64,000 nucleotides of DNA from JAJPHF01 sp035293805 (GTDB lineage Bacteria > Chloroflexota > UBA6077 > JAJPHF01). The DNA is taken from the NCBI GenBank assembly GCA_035293805.1, contig DATGMD010000040.1, positions 248,001-312,000 on the forward strand, given 5' to 3'. The notes below the pieces were generated by a model. It searched no databases. It was not told the origin of the DNA and saw nothing but the letters and a program-made list of their open reading frames with translations. Below, piece by piece: positions 8,250-17,040 of this stretch. The stretch's first letter is position 1. Every line of letters begins with the position of its first letter. A program made the translations under genes and the position numbers.

Positions 8250-8783
8250 TTACTCGACTGGGACGTGGAACGGAATACCTAGTGCGGTCAGCGTAAGGTC
8301 CGTGGCCGCGGGGTCGATGTCAAACACGACGCGGTTGTTCGTCGTGAGGCCGGGCTGCACGGTCTGGCTAATCACGAATCCTTTGTCGATGCTCGCGGTC
8401 GGCCCTGCGGGCGTGAACTTGCGCCCGTCCCCGGTCTGAAGCGTGAAGTCGTTGGTCGTGAAGTTCGAGATCCGCTGCTGCAGATTCTTCGCCGTGAACT
8501 CAGCTACGACCAACTTGCCCTGCGGCGGCGGGCTCGCCGGGCGTGCGCCGAAGTCCTCATACGGGCCGAAGTTGGTGATCGTGACCTCCCAGCCGCCCTT
8601 CGCCACGGTGTCACCAATGGTGGCGGCCGGGGGCGCCGCAGGCTTCGCCGCGCCGGGGTTGTTCGTCTGCGTGCCCCCCGAGTTTGCCGTCTGCGAACCT
8701 TTCGGCGTGGCCACCGCGATTACGATGCCGAGTATGACGAGCCCGACGATCCCCAGACAGCCGAACTTCAGGACCTGCCCCAC
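8250..8783 (-). CDS. Membrane-anchored DUF4352-type protein
   Basis: A 177-residue protein: an N-terminal transmembrane segment (LGIVGLVILGIVIAVA, about residues 8-23), a Ser/Thr/Pro/Ala-rich linker and a C-terminal beta-sandwich (GGWEVTITNFGPYEDF, GKLVVAEFTAKNLQ, FTLQTGDGRKFTPAG, RVVFDID) with the pattern of the DUF4352/Telokin-like extracellular domain. These are secreted or surface-anchored proteins of unknown function. I chose GTG 8783 over ATG 8876, because AAAGGAGG lies just upstream of it and the signal anchor then starts the protein. Monocistronic. Confidence 0.75.
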   Translation of the reverse strand: MGQVLKFGCLGIVGLVILGIVIAVATPKGSQTANSGGTQTNNPGAAKPAAPPAATIGDTVAKGGWEVTITNFGPYEDFGARPASPPPQGKLVVAEFTAKNLQQRISNFTTNDFTLQTGDGRKFTPAGPTASIDKGFVISQTVQPGLTTNNRVVFDIDPAATDLTLTALGIPFHVPVE

Positions 8784-9146
8784 TACTTCCTCCTTTCCGA
8801 TCGCCGTGTAACAGTCTGCGGCCATTGTACCATCGGTTGCGGCACGGCTTCGATTTTCAGGCCAGCAGGAGCGCAATTCAGACTATGTAGCCCGGCGGCG
8901 GCCTGCGCCTGAAGGCAGCTCGGGCTCGTGCCCGTCACCCGGACGTGCCTAACAATCACCACGGGCGCCTTCGCCACGTCCGCACTCGCGGTGGTCCATC
9001 GGGTAGCTTGCTCGCACGACGCGACAGAACGCAGTATCATATCGCGCGCCGGCCCGCTCGCCGTGGAGGGCCGAGGACGCCAGGCGGTGCGGGTCGCTGA
9101 GCCCGACTCAGCACTCAGCACGCCGCACTCAGCACTTGGAGGAACG
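8784..9146. other. Divergent intergenic region ending in a heptamer array
   Basis: This separates the minus-strand DUF4352-type gene from the plus-strand ThDP gene. No gene is visible. It ends in the heptamer array at 9106-9136 and must carry both promoters. Confidence 0.55.
9106..9136 (+). repeat. ACTCAGC heptamer array before ThDP-enzyme RBS
   Basis: ACTCAGCACTCAGCAC, five bases, then ACTCAGCACT; the array ends one base before the GGAGG of the gene at 9147. The unit is identical to the right arm of the 2147-2195 hairpin, but no left arm of similar length is evident here. Confidence 0.85.
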
Positions 9147-11012
9147 ATGGCCCAGGTGAGCGAGCGGGTGAGCGGGCAGCAGGCGCTGCTCGCCGACGTG
9201 CAGGCGCGCGGCGCCGCGGCGAACAGCCCCGGCGCCGTGCGGCAGCCGGCGACGGGGTCGGTGAACCGCTGGGTGGAGATCCAGGCCGACGAGTACGCCG
9301 ACGCCGTCGTGCAGAGCATGGCGATCAACGGCATCGACTACCTCTTCTTCAGCTCCGGCTCGGACATCGGTTTCTACCAGGAGGCCACCGTCAAGGCGCA
9401 CTCCCTCGGCCGACCTGCCCCAAGGCTCCTGAACATCCTGCACGAGAACGCCAACCTGAACGGCGCCATCGGCTACGCGATGGTCAGCAACCGGCCCGTC
9501 GCCACCGCGGCGCACGTCGAGGTGGGCACGCTGAACTACGGCGGCGCCATCGCCAACGCCTGGGCCGACGACGTGCCGATCCTCATGACGGCCGGCCAGC
9601 CGCCGCTGTCCTACGGCCGCACGCGGCGCGGCGGGCGCGACCAGAACGTGTTCTGGTGCCAGGAGCACCCGGACTACGGCCAGATAGTGCGTCAGTTCGT
9701 GAAGTGGGACCATGTCCTGAACCCGATGGACAACCCCGGCATGGTCGTGACGCGCGGCCTGCAGATGGCGCTCACGCCGCGGCAGGGGCCGACCTACCTC
9801 GTCCTCCCCCGCGACGTGATGATGCTGCCGCTGGAGGGCCTCCGCTTCCCGTCGCTCGCCCAGGCCGGCCTGCCCGACGCGCCGGCCGGCGATCCCGACG
9901 CCCTGCGCCGCGCCGCCCGGCTGCTGGTCGAGGCCCGCAACCCGCTGGTCATCACGCGCCGCGCCGGTCGCACCGCCGCCGGCGCCGCGGCCCTCCAGCG
10001 CCTGTGCGAGCTGCTCGCCCTGCCGGTGGCCGAGGCGCCGCGCAAGGAGCGCATGAACCTCCCCACCGACCACCCGCTCTCCGAGAGCGGCCCGCCCATC
10101 GACCAGGCCGACGTGGTGTTCGTGGTGGACAACGACACGCCCTGGCTGCCCGGCATCGACGACCCCAGCCCCGACGCGACGCTCATCTGGCTGGCCGTCG
10201 ATCCGATCCAGAGCCGCTTCATTAACTACGAGTACCCGGCCACGCTCACCATCGCCGCCGACCCGGCCGGCGCGCTCACGACGATCGCCGACGAGGCGGA
10301 GGGCATGCTCAGCGCGGGCGACCGCGACCGCATCGCCGACCGCTTCGAGCGCTGCCGCACGCGGGCGCGCGAGCGCCGCGAGTCGCTGGACCGGGCCGCG
10401 CAGGCGGCCGCGCACCAGCAGCCCATCGCGCCGAAGTGGCTGGGTTACCAGCTTGGCCAGGCGCTCGACGACAACGCGATCGTGCTGGAAGACACGGTCG
10501 GCAACGCGGTGAACGTGCAGAACTACTTCGCGTCGCGTGTGCCGGGCAGCTTCTTCAAGAACGCCGGCAGCTCCGGCGGCTGGGGCGTGGCGGCCGGCTT
10601 CGGCGCTAAGCTTGCCGCCCCTGACAAGACGGTCGTCGTCACGACCGGCGACGGCTTCTTCCTGTACAGCGTGCCCTACGCGGCGCTCTGGGCGGGCGTG
10701 AAGTACAAAGCGCCGTTCCTGACGGTCGTCTTCCAGAACCTCGCCTACAGCACCGGCAGCACCAGCCTCAAGACGCACTACCCCGAGGGCTACAGCATCA
10801 AGAACAGCGACTTCGAGGGCGGGCTGATCGATCCGCCGCCCGACTGCGCCAAGATGGCCGAGTCGGTCGGCGCTTACGGCGAGAACGTGAGCGACCCGGC
10901 CCAGGTTGGCCCGGCGCTCCAGCGCGCCCTGAAGGTCGTCCACGACGGCACGCCCGCCGTGGTCGCGGTGCGCCTGCCCCAGCTCATGGTCGAGACGCAA
11001 GACCGCGCGTAG
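9147..11012 (+). CDS. ThDP-dependent enzyme, acetolactate-synthase-like large subunit
   Basis: A 621-residue three-domain thiamine-diphosphate enzyme. The N-terminal Pyr domain has the cofactor-activating Glu in LHENANLNGAIGYA (about residue 96), the middle domain is the FAD/nucleotide-like fold (PLVITRRAG), and the C-terminal domain holds the ThDP/Mg motif, starting GDGFFLYSVPY and closing with FQNLAYSTG. It would decarboxylate or carboligate a 2-oxo acid. The start at 9147 has GGAGG directly upstream; the in-frame ATG at 8928 would add 73 residues of repeat and intergenic translation. It is monocistronic, with a terminator-like hairpin after it. It is unlikely to be the biosynthetic IlvB, since no ilvN or ilvC is adjacent. 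Confidence 0.88.
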   Translation: MAQVSERVSGQQALLADVQARGAAANSPGAVRQPATGSVNRWVEIQADEYADAVVQSMAINGIDYLFFSSGSDIGFYQEATVKAHSLGRPAPRLLNILHENANLNGAIGYAMVSNRPVATAAHVEVGTLNYGGAIANAWADDVPILMTAGQPPLSYGRTRRGGRDQNVFWCQEHPDYGQIVRQFVKWDHVLNPMDNPGMVVTRGLQMALTPRQGPTYLVLPRDVMMLPLEGLRFPSLAQAGLPDAPAGDPDALRRAARLLVEARNPLVITRRAGRTAAGAAALQRLCELLALPVAEAPRKERMNLPTDHPLSESGPPIDQADVVFVVDNDTPWLPGIDDPSPDATLIWLAVDPIQSRFINYEYPATLTIAADPAGALTTIADEAEGMLSAGDRDRIADRFERCRTRARERRESLDRAAQAAAHQQPIAPKWLGYQLGQALDDNAIVLEDTVGNAVNVQNYFASRVPGSFFKNAGSSGGWGVAAGFGAKLAAPDKTVVVTTGDGFFLYSVPYAALWAGVKYKAPFLTVVFQNLAYSTGSTSLKTHYPEGYSIKNSDFEGGLIDPPPDCAKMAESVGAYGENVSDPAQVGPALQRALKVVHDGTPAVVAVRLPQLMVETQDRA

Positions 11013-11027
11013 CCAGCTCCCATCTCC

Positions 11028-11066
11028 AGCCCCCTCCCTCCACAAGGGGGAGGGGGCTTTTGTTTA
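11028..11066 (+). terminator. Rho-independent terminator
   Basis: An 11-bp perfect stem AGCCCCCTCCC / GGGAGGGGGCT with a nine-base loop, followed by TTTTGTTT, 15 bases after the ThDP-enzyme stop. Confidence 0.8.
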
Positions 11067-11151
11067 CCCCGGCCGACGCCCTCTCCCCGTCGCCTGTCGA
11101 GAGACGGGCCTGCGCACGCCGAAGCTACGGGCGCTGCAGCGCCCGCGCCGT

Positions 11152-11210
11152 CCCCCCTTCCTTCGCAGGGTGCGACGCGGAATACTGCAAGCGTCGCTGG
11201 GGAAGGGGGG
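11152..11210. repeat. Nested inverted repeat
   Basis: Outer arms CCCCCCTTCC (11152-11161) and GGAAGGGGGG (11201-11210) enclose an inner perfect hairpin GCGACGC/GCGTCGC (11172-11178, 11191-11197) whose loop contains AATACTGCAA. The inner part recurs, diverged, at 13547, 13621 and 13708; the outer arms resemble those of the element inside treY. The rest of the 11013-11334 gap shows nothing else I can name. Confidence 0.7.
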
Positions 11211-11334
11211 TTAGGTTCCGCTCCCTGGTCCGCATCTTGCGTTGATACGTTGCCAGCCCGTGGACCGCGCGGTAGGCTGTGAAGGAAGGGGCCGCGCCCC
11301 ACGCACGGGCGCCCCGCCCCCGGACGACAAGACC

Positions 11335-13443
11335 ATGGCAGTCAACAACGCTCCGCGTAGCAACGGGCGGAATGCCGCGCCCTCCGGCGGGACGGACGAT
11401 CGCCGGCCGCCTGGCCCCGAGGCCCCCCGGCCCTGGACTCGGCAGCAGCCGTCCAATCGTCCACCCCTGGGCGGGCTCGGCTGGCCCTGGTGGGTGCTGC
11501 TGCTGGTGTTCCTGGCGGCGAACTGGCTGCTGGTGCCCTACCTCTTCCCCGAGAAACCGGGTCGCATTACGGTGCCCTACACTACCTTCAAGCAGCAGGT
11601 CGACGCGGGCAACGTCGCTGAGATCACGAGCCAGGGCGATGCGATCCAGGGCACGTTCCGGCAGCCGATAACTTATCCCCCGACGGGCGACAACCAGCGG
11701 ACCTCCACGCAGTTCGAGACGCGGCTGCCCACCTTTGCGGACCCCGGCCTCGAGCAGCTCCTCGACAGCAAGGGCGTCGTCATCAACGCGCGGCCCATCG
11801 ACACCGGCCGCAACTGGCTGGTCACGCTGCTCATCAGCTTCGGTCCCGCGGTCCTCTTCTTCGGCCTGCTGTTCTGGATGGCCAGCCGGGCCCAGACGAC
11901 CCAGCAGGGCCTCTTCGGCCTCGGCCGCAGCCGCGCCCAGCGCTACACGCCGCCCACCGAGGGGCCGAAGATCACCTTCCAGGACGTGGCCGGCATCGAG
12001 GAGGCGAAGGCCGATCTTCAGGAAATCGTCGATTTCCTGAAGAACCCCGACAAGTACCGCCGGCTCGGCGGCACCATCCCCAAGGGCGTGCTGCTGGTCG
12101 GGCCGCCGGGCACGGGCAAGACGCTCCTCGCCCGCGCTGTCGCCGGCGAGGCGAACGTGCCGTTCTTTAGCATGAGCGGTTCCGAGTTCGTCGAGATGAT
12201 CGTCGGCGTGGGCGCGGCGCGCGTGCGCGACCTGTTCGAGCAGGCCAAAAAGGAGGCGCCCGCCATCGTCTTCGTGGACGAGCTAGACGCCATCGGTCGG
12301 CGGCGTGGCGGCGCCAACATCGTGGGCGGCGGCCACGACGAGCGTGAGCAGACGCTAAACCAGCTGCTCGTCGCCATGGACGGCTTCGACGCCCGCGAGG
12401 CGGTCATCGTGCTCGCTGCCACCAACCGCCCCGACGTGCTCGACCCCGCCCTCTTGCGGCCCGGGCGCTTCGACCGCCGCATCGCCGTGCAGCGGCCCGA
12501 CCGCGTTGGCCGCGAGGCCATCCTCAAGGTTCACACGCGCGGCGTCCCGCTGGCCAAGGACGTCGATCTGGGCGAGATCGCCGCGGCCACGCCGGGCCTC
12601 GTCGGCGCCGAGCTGCGCAACCTGGTGAACGAGGCGGCGCTGCTGGCGGCCCGACGCGAGAAGAACGCCGTGAGCCGCCAGGACTTCTTCGACGCGATGG
12701 AGAAGATCGTCCTGGGCGCCGAGCGGCAGGTCGTCATGAGCCCCGAGGACCGGCGCCGCGTGGCGTACCACGAGAGCGGCCACGCGCTGCTGGGCATGCT
12801 GATTCCCGAGGCCGATCCCGTCCACAAGGTCACCATCGTGCCGCGCGGGCAGGCGCTCGGTGTCACCTACCAGACGCCGTCGGACGACCGGCACAACTAC
12901 ACCGAGAGCTACCTGCGGGCGCGGATCACCGGCGCGCTCGGCGGGCGGGCCGCCGAGGAGCTGATCTTCGGCGCGCTCACCACGGGGGCCGAGAACGACT
13001 TGCAGCAAGCCACGCAGCTCGCGCGCCAGATGGTGACCCGCTGGGGCATGAGCCCGAAGGTCGGACTCCTCTCGCTCACACCGCCAGACGGCAGCGACTA
13101 CCTCGGGCCGGGCGGCTCGCTGGGCATTGGCCGCGAGTTCAGCGAAACGCTAGCGGCTACCGTCGACGCCGAGACCCATCGGATCGTGGACGAGTGCTAT
13201 GACCGCGCGAAGAAGCTGCTCGCGGACCACCGCGCCAACCTCGAATCGCTCGCGGAAGCGCTCCTCGCCCACGAGTCGCTCGCCGACGAGGCGATCGTGC
13301 AGGCCGCTGGCCTCCAGCCGCGGCCGCCGGCCAAAGCCGCCGAGCTAGCCGCCGACGGCTCGCCGCCCCCGCCAACTGTCATCCCGAACCCAACCGCGGC
13401 CTTCGGCGACGGCCCCCTCTCGCCCCAGCCCCCGGAAACCTAA
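11335..13443 (+). CDS. ftsH: ATP-dependent zinc metalloprotease FtsH
   Basis: A 702-residue membrane AAA+ protease. Two transmembrane segments (WVLLLVFLAANWLLVPYLF near residue 55; LLISFGPAVLFFGLLFWMA near 175) flank the extracytoplasmic domain. Walker A GPPGTGKT is near residue 259, Walker B IVFVDELDAIG follows, the SRH region is complete, and the zinc protease motif HESGH starts at His479. FtsH degrades membrane and regulatory proteins. I take ATG 11335; an upstream in-frame ATG at 11242 would add 31 residues without family similarity. The C-terminal ~45 residues are Pro/Ala-rich and variable. Neighbours are unrelated. Confidence 0.96.
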   Translation: MAVNNAPRSNGRNAAPSGGTDDRRPPGPEAPRPWTRQQPSNRPPLGGLGWPWWVLLLVFLAANWLLVPYLFPEKPGRITVPYTTFKQQVDAGNVAEITSQGDAIQGTFRQPITYPPTGDNQRTSTQFETRLPTFADPGLEQLLDSKGVVINARPIDTGRNWLVTLLISFGPAVLFFGLLFWMASRAQTTQQGLFGLGRSRAQRYTPPTEGPKITFQDVAGIEEAKADLQEIVDFLKNPDKYRRLGGTIPKGVLLVGPPGTGKTLLARAVAGEANVPFFSMSGSEFVEMIVGVGAARVRDLFEQAKKEAPAIVFVDELDAIGRRRGGANIVGGGHDEREQTLNQLLVAMDGFDAREAVIVLAATNRPDVLDPALLRPGRFDRRIAVQRPDRVGREAILKVHTRGVPLAKDVDLGEIAAATPGLVGAELRNLVNEAALLAARREKNAVSRQDFFDAMEKIVLGAERQVVMSPEDRRRVAYHESGHALLGMLIPEADPVHKVTIVPRGQALGVTYQTPSDDRHNYTESYLRARITGALGGRAAEELIFGALTTGAENDLQQATQLARQMVTRWGMSPKVGLLSLTPPDGSDYLGPGGSLGIGREFSETLAATVDAETHRIVDECYDRAKKLLADHRANLESLAEALLAHESLADEAIVQAAGLQPRPPAKAAELAADGSPPPPTVIPNPTAAFGDGPLSPQPPET

Positions 13444-14080
13444 CCCCGCCATGCCCCCGCCCCCTAGATTAGCCTGGGCGCCAGGTGAGCAGCCAGCGCC
13501 TCGTAGTCCCGTAGGGGCGGGTTTCCTGCCCGCCCGCGGCCTGTGGCGCGGCATACTGCAAGCCCCACTGCCCCCGTCCCGGAGCCGGCGCGACCGGGAG
13601 GGCCGGCGTAGCGGGAGCGTGGGGCGCGGCATACGGCAAGCGGCACTGGCCGCAGCCCCCGCGTCGGCCGGCCGCTTAGTCTGGCTGCAAGCCGCTGTAT
13701 AGGGGGCGACGCGGCATACTGCAAGGGGCGCTCGGGTCCGGGGCAGGAGGGCATGCTGCCCCGCGTCAGGCTGGCCAAGTTGTCGCCCAGCATCGAGGCC
13801 ATCGCCGTGCCGCAATAGGCCCGGTACGCCGGGTGGCGCAGGGAGACGAACGAAGCGCTGTCCGCCCGATCACGCGCGGGCGGCGCCGGCAGAGGGAGTG
13901 ACGTACTCACCGAAGCGCACTGCTCCTAATTGAGATCGGCTGCACCAAGTGTAGGCGACCACGCGCCGCCACGCGAGCCGCGCCGCCCCCGCTAGTCGCC
14001 GCCAATCCAGGTGCCGGCGCCCATGATGCGCTAAGATAGGCACGCCGCGCCGAGCAGCGACCGCACCAAGGGAGGGCATC
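13444..14080. other. Intergenic repeat region
   Basis: 637 bases without an intact gene. It holds a GTAGGGGCGGGT...CTGCCCGCCC palindrome at ~13509-13540, three copies of a GCGGCATACTGCAAG-type element (~13547, 13621, 13708) and, on the minus strand at 13759-13910, the start of a broken MFS permease. Confidence 0.7.
13759..13910 (-). pseudogene. MFS transporter N-terminal remnant
   Basis: The first ~50 codons from GTG 13910 read like the cytoplasmic N-terminus and first membrane segment of an MFS drug-export-type permease: FVSLRHPAYRAYCGTAM then ASMLGDNLASLTRG, matching the family pattern of SLRHRxFRxxW followed by GDxxxxxA. After about 13760 the frame continues into repeat DNA with no further membrane segments, so the rest of the gene is missing. 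This could be chance similarity, but the order and spacing favour a decayed gene. Confidence 0.45.
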
Positions 14081-14911
14081 GTGGCCGAGTACTCGACGAT
14101 CCTTGTGGACAAGCAGGACGGCATCACCACGATCCGGCTCAACCGTCCCGAGAAGCGCAACGCGATGAGCCCCCAGCTTCACCGCGACATGTACGATGCG
14201 CTCAGCGACCTGGAGACCGATCCCGCGACCCAGGTGCTCGTCATCACGGGCAGCGGCGACGCCTTCTGCGCCGGCCAGGACCTGAAGGAATACTTCTACG
14301 AGTACCGCGACGACCGCCGCGGCCGCGAGGAGAACCGCCGCATCTCCCACGCCTGGCGCCACGAGAAGCTGCGCTACTTCCCGCGCCCCACGATCGCGGC
14401 GATCAACGGCTGGTGCTTCGGCGGCGCCTTCACGATCGTCGCGTCGTGCGACATCGCCATCGCCGCCGAGGACGCCACGTTCGGCCTGTCGGAGATCAAC
14501 TTCGGCCACATCCCCGGCGGCCTGGTGACGAAGGTCGTGCAGGAGATCGTGCAGCCGCGCCAGGCGCTCTACTACATCATGACCGGCGACCCGTTCGACG
14601 GCCGCCGCGCCGCCGAGATCGGCCTGATCACGACGGCGCTGCCGCGTGCCGAGCTACCGGCGAAGGTGCAAGAGGTCGCGGCCAAGCTGAAGCAGAAGGA
14701 CCCCATCGCCCTGCGCGCCTGCAAGGAGGCGTTCAAGGCCGTGTCGCCCTACGTCGGCTACGAGGACGCCTGGTACTGGCTCGCCGCGAAGTCCGACCAG
14801 CTCACCTACCTTCAGAAAGCGCGCGGCCAGCAGGACGGCATCGAGGGCTTCCTGCGCAAGGAGTTCAAGCCGGGCCTCGGCTCCCCGGACGCCAGCCCGG
14901 CGGGAGGCTGA
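14081..14911 (+). CDS. Enoyl-CoA hydratase/isomerase family, p-hydroxycinnamoyl-CoA hydratase/lyase-like
   Basis: A 276-residue crotonase-fold enzyme. RPEKRNAMSP, AGQDLKEYF, NGWCFGG, ATFGLSEINFG, the RQALYYIMTG segment and the C-terminal RGQQDGIEGFL are the same blocks, in the same order, as in 4-hydroxycinnamoyl-CoA (feruloyl-CoA) hydratase/lyase. That enzyme hydrates the side chain of coumaroyl/feruloyl-CoA and retro-aldol cleaves it to an aromatic aldehyde plus acetyl-CoA. The start is GTG with GGGAGG upstream. No feruloyl-CoA synthetase or vanillin dehydrogenase is next to it, so the substrate call rests on recalled motif similarity. Confidence 0.82.
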   Translation: MAEYSTILVDKQDGITTIRLNRPEKRNAMSPQLHRDMYDALSDLETDPATQVLVITGSGDAFCAGQDLKEYFYEYRDDRRGREENRRISHAWRHEKLRYFPRPTIAAINGWCFGGAFTIVASCDIAIAAEDATFGLSEINFGHIPGGLVTKVVQEIVQPRQALYYIMTGDPFDGRRAAEIGLITTALPRAELPAKVQEVAAKLKQKDPIALRACKEAFKAVSPYVGYEDAWYWLAAKSDQLTYLQKARGQQDGIEGFLRKEFKPGLGSPDASPAGG

Positions 14912-14922
14912 CCATCATCAGA

Positions 14923-14977
14923 GCGCCGGAGAGGCGTGAGGGGTTGGCGAAGCCAACCCTTCACACCTCTCCGGCGC
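14923..14977. terminator. 26-bp hairpin between convergent genes
   Basis: Arms 14923-14948 and 14952-14977 pair over 26 positions with one mismatch and one G-T pair, leaving a three-base loop. It lies 11 bases after one gene and 7 before the end of the opposing gene. There is no long T tract, but strength and place suggest a bidirectional terminator. Confidence 0.7.
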
Positions 14978-14984
14978 CAGACGC

Positions 14985-15272
14985 TTAGAGGTCCTGCACG
15001 ACGAAGTGCTGCAAGTCGCTGGGCTTCGTCTGGAACGCCGTGATCTGCTCACGGAACTTGTTGTGCGCCGGCGTGCCGCGGTGCCGCTCGTGCGCCTCCA
15101 CACTGTCCCACTCGATCACCAGCACCACTCGCGACGGGTCCTCGACCGAGGTGCAGATTTTGCCGCCGTGGTTGCCCGCCATGTTCGCCTCGCGGAACGC
15201 CTTGCGGTACACGTCCACGTACTCGTCGCGCCGCGCGGGATCGACCGTCTGGACCACGATCTCGTAGATCAC
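14985..15272 (-). CDS. ABM-fold (antibiotic biosynthesis monooxygenase-like) protein
   Basis: A 95-residue single-domain protein with the ferredoxin-like alpha+beta fold pattern of the ABM family: an N-terminal strand MIYEIVVQTVDP, a helix RRDEYVDVYRKAF, then VVLVIEWDSVEAHERHRGTPAHNKF. Members are cofactor-free monooxygenases or simply dimeric stress-type proteins. It is the last gene of a minus-strand operon, 9 bases after the heme-oxygenase-like gene, which supports a role in the same pathway. Chemical role uncertain. Confidence 0.8.
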   Translation of the reverse strand: MIYEIVVQTVDPARRDEYVDVYRKAFREANMAGNHGGKICTSVEDPSRVVLVIEWDSVEAHERHRGTPAHNKFREQITAFQTKPSDLQHFVVQDL

Positions 15273-15281
15273 AAGCCCTCC

Positions 15282-16049
15282 TTAGTACCGCTTGTACAGC
15301 CCGTCGAGGAACAGCTCGTACAGGTCCACCGAGAGCTGCGTCGTGTACTCCAGGTTCCAGCTCGGCCGCTCCGGCCGGTAGCCGTCCAGCAGCAGCTGCG
15401 TCAGCAAGAAGGCGTTGCCGTCCACGTGGGCCATGACGCCTTCCTCGTGCTCCTGCGTGTCGGCCTCGTAGTGCTTGCTGAAATACTGGGCGTGATACTC
15501 CGAGATGCCGTAGTGCTTCGTCAGCGCCTCGTGCATCATGCCCATCCAGACGCCGATCGGCCCCTCGGTCATCGACGAGGCCACCGCCTCCGCGAACGGC
15601 CCCTCGCGCCACAGCCGGATACGGCAATCCACCAGCGCCCGCGCCTCAGGGATCAGCACCGCCTCGACCAGGTCCTCGCGCGACAGCCCGAAGCCCTCGC
15701 CCGCGATGTACAGCATCTTCACGTGCCCGCCGGGGCCGGGGTGGATCAGCTCGTCCGCGATCTGCTCCGTGAAGATGTCGTAGCACTCGGGATGGCGCTC
15801 CAGGAACGCCAGCCAGTGGTTGTACGCCTCCGACTTGACGGTGTTGATCTCCAGCGCGAACCGGTACCAGTTCAGGAAGAAGCCCTTGAGCTTCGGCAGC
15901 GGCAGCGTGCCGGCCATCAGCTCCCGCATGTACGGGTGGGCGAACACCTGGCGCTCGAAGCCCTCGCTGCCGATCCGCCGCAGCCGCTCCACCAGCGCCT
16001 GGGCCTGGTCGGGCGTGTAGCGGACGACGCTATCGGTGACGACTGCCAT
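15282..16049 (-). CDS. Heme-oxygenase-like diiron (HDO/TenA-fold) protein
   Basis: A 255-residue all-helical protein of the TenA/PqqC/heme-oxygenase-like superfamily. FERQVFAHPYMRELMAGTLP opens the fold, and the spacing FTEQIADELIHP followed by KHYEADTQEHEEG (His, Asp and His at four-residue steps) matches the ligand pattern of iron-containing HDO oxidases. Such enzymes perform oxidative C-C or C-N cleavage. The start at 16049 has GGGAGGAGA upstream; the frame is open for 122 more codons toward 16415, but that part overlaps the next gene. It lies between the aldolase and the ABM gene in the operon. Substrate unknown. Confidence 0.82.
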   Translation of the reverse strand: MAVVTDSVVRYTPDQAQALVERLRRIGSEGFERQVFAHPYMRELMAGTLPLPKLKGFFLNWYRFALEINTVKSEAYNHWLAFLERHPECYDIFTEQIADELIHPGPGGHVKMLYIAGEGFGLSREDLVEAVLIPEARALVDCRIRLWREGPFAEAVASSMTEGPIGVWMGMMHEALTKHYGISEYHAQYFSKHYEADTQEHEEGVMAHVDGNAFLLTQLLLDGYRPERPSWNLEYTTQLSVDLYELFLDGLYKRY

Positions 16050-16060
16050 CTCTCCTCCCG

Positions 16061-17029
16061 CTAGACCGAAGCGTACAGCGGCTCGCGGTACTTCGCGGCG
16101 AGCGCCTTCCACTTGGCCGCGCCCTGCTGCGCCGCCTGCTCCACGTTGTCCGGCATGTACACGAACGGCCGTCGCGTCGGCCCCGCCTGGCCATCGGACA
16201 CGAGGTCGATAATCCGCTTCATCAGCGGCGTGTCGTACGTATGGAACTCCTCCACCGTGACGGGCGGCCAGGCGTCGTTGATGTCGCGCTGGATCGCCTC
16301 CGCGCGCGCCCAGTCGCCGCGGCTGGCCGCCTCCCACAGCCGTAGCACCGGCTCCGGCGCCGCCGACGAGCGCGTGGACCACACGCCGCCCGCCCCGAAC
16401 ATCGCCGTCGGCCACACCACGTTATCGGAGACGAGGATGTTGATGCGCCCCTCGACGGCGTCGCGCACCCCGATCCAGTGGCGCAGCTCGGTGACGGTCT
16501 GCTTCACGGCGACGATGTTCCGCACCTGCGCGAGCTGCTTGAACCCGGCCGGCGGGATCGTCACGCGGAACACCGGGGGGTTGTGGTAGATCATGATCGC
16601 CACGTCGGGGCACGCCTCGGCCAGGTCCTTGTAGAACTGCACGGCGTTCTGCCAGGCCGGCGGCAGCCACATTGGCACGCCGTTCAGCACGCCGTCGGCG
16701 CCCGCGTCCTTCGCCCAGCGCGTCTTCTCCAGCGTGCGCCGCGTGTTCAGGCTCGTGGTGCCGGTGAACACCGGCACGCGCTTCCGCGCGACCTCGATCA
16801 CCGTCTGGATGAGCTTCTGGTGCTCGTCCCAGAGCAGCGTGTGCCCCTCGCCCAGCGTGCCCGTCGTGGCAATGCCGTTCACACCGGCCGTGATCAGCCG
16901 CTCGACCATCGCCGCCAGCTTGTCCAGATCGACGGTGTCCCGCGCCTCTAGCTCGCCGCCGTCGGCGGTGGCGCACGCGGGGATCAGCGACCACACGCCG
17001 CGGGTCTCTTCGGGTGTCAAGAGCGCCAT
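16061..17029 (-). CDS. DapA-superfamily hydratase-aldolase, NahE-like
   Basis: A 322-residue TIM-barrel class I aldolase. The run RGVWSLIP, DTVDLDKLAAMVERLI, GVNGIATTGTLGE, GTTSLNTRRTL, GADGVLNGVPMWLP, NAVQFYKDLAEA and IYHNPPVF resembles trans-o-hydroxybenzylidenepyruvate hydratase-aldolases more than true DapA. Lys176 (VAVKQ) is the Schiff-base lysine and Tyr148 the partner tyrosine. Such enzymes cleave an arylidene-pyruvate into an aromatic aldehyde and pyruvate. The start at 17029 has GGGAGGAG upstream, and the heptamer array lies directly ahead of it. A dihydrodipicolinate synthase role is unlikely in this context. Confidence 0.8.
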   Translation of the reverse strand: MALLTPEETRGVWSLIPACATADGGELEARDTVDLDKLAAMVERLITAGVNGIATTGTLGEGHTLLWDEHQKLIQTVIEVARKRVPVFTGTTSLNTRRTLEKTRWAKDAGADGVLNGVPMWLPPAWQNAVQFYKDLAEACPDVAIMIYHNPPVFRVTIPPAGFKQLAQVRNIVAVKQTVTELRHWIGVRDAVEGRINILVSDNVVWPTAMFGAGGVWSTRSSAAPEPVLRLWEAASRGDWARAEAIQRDINDAWPPVTVEEFHTYDTPLMKRIIDLVSDGQAGPTRRPFVYMPDNVEQAAQQGAAKWKALAAKYREPLYASV

Positions 17030-17040
17030 AGTCTCCTCCC

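Noticed and set aside
9129..11045. 638-codon minus-strand frame opposite the ThDP enzyme
   Set aside because: Low-complexity composition (Arg, Val, Gly, His) and full overlap with a well-supported gene.
16050..16415. N-terminal extension of the heme-oxygenase-like gene
   Set aside because: It runs inside the hydratase-aldolase gene in another frame; the 16049 start has a strong GGGAGGAGA site.
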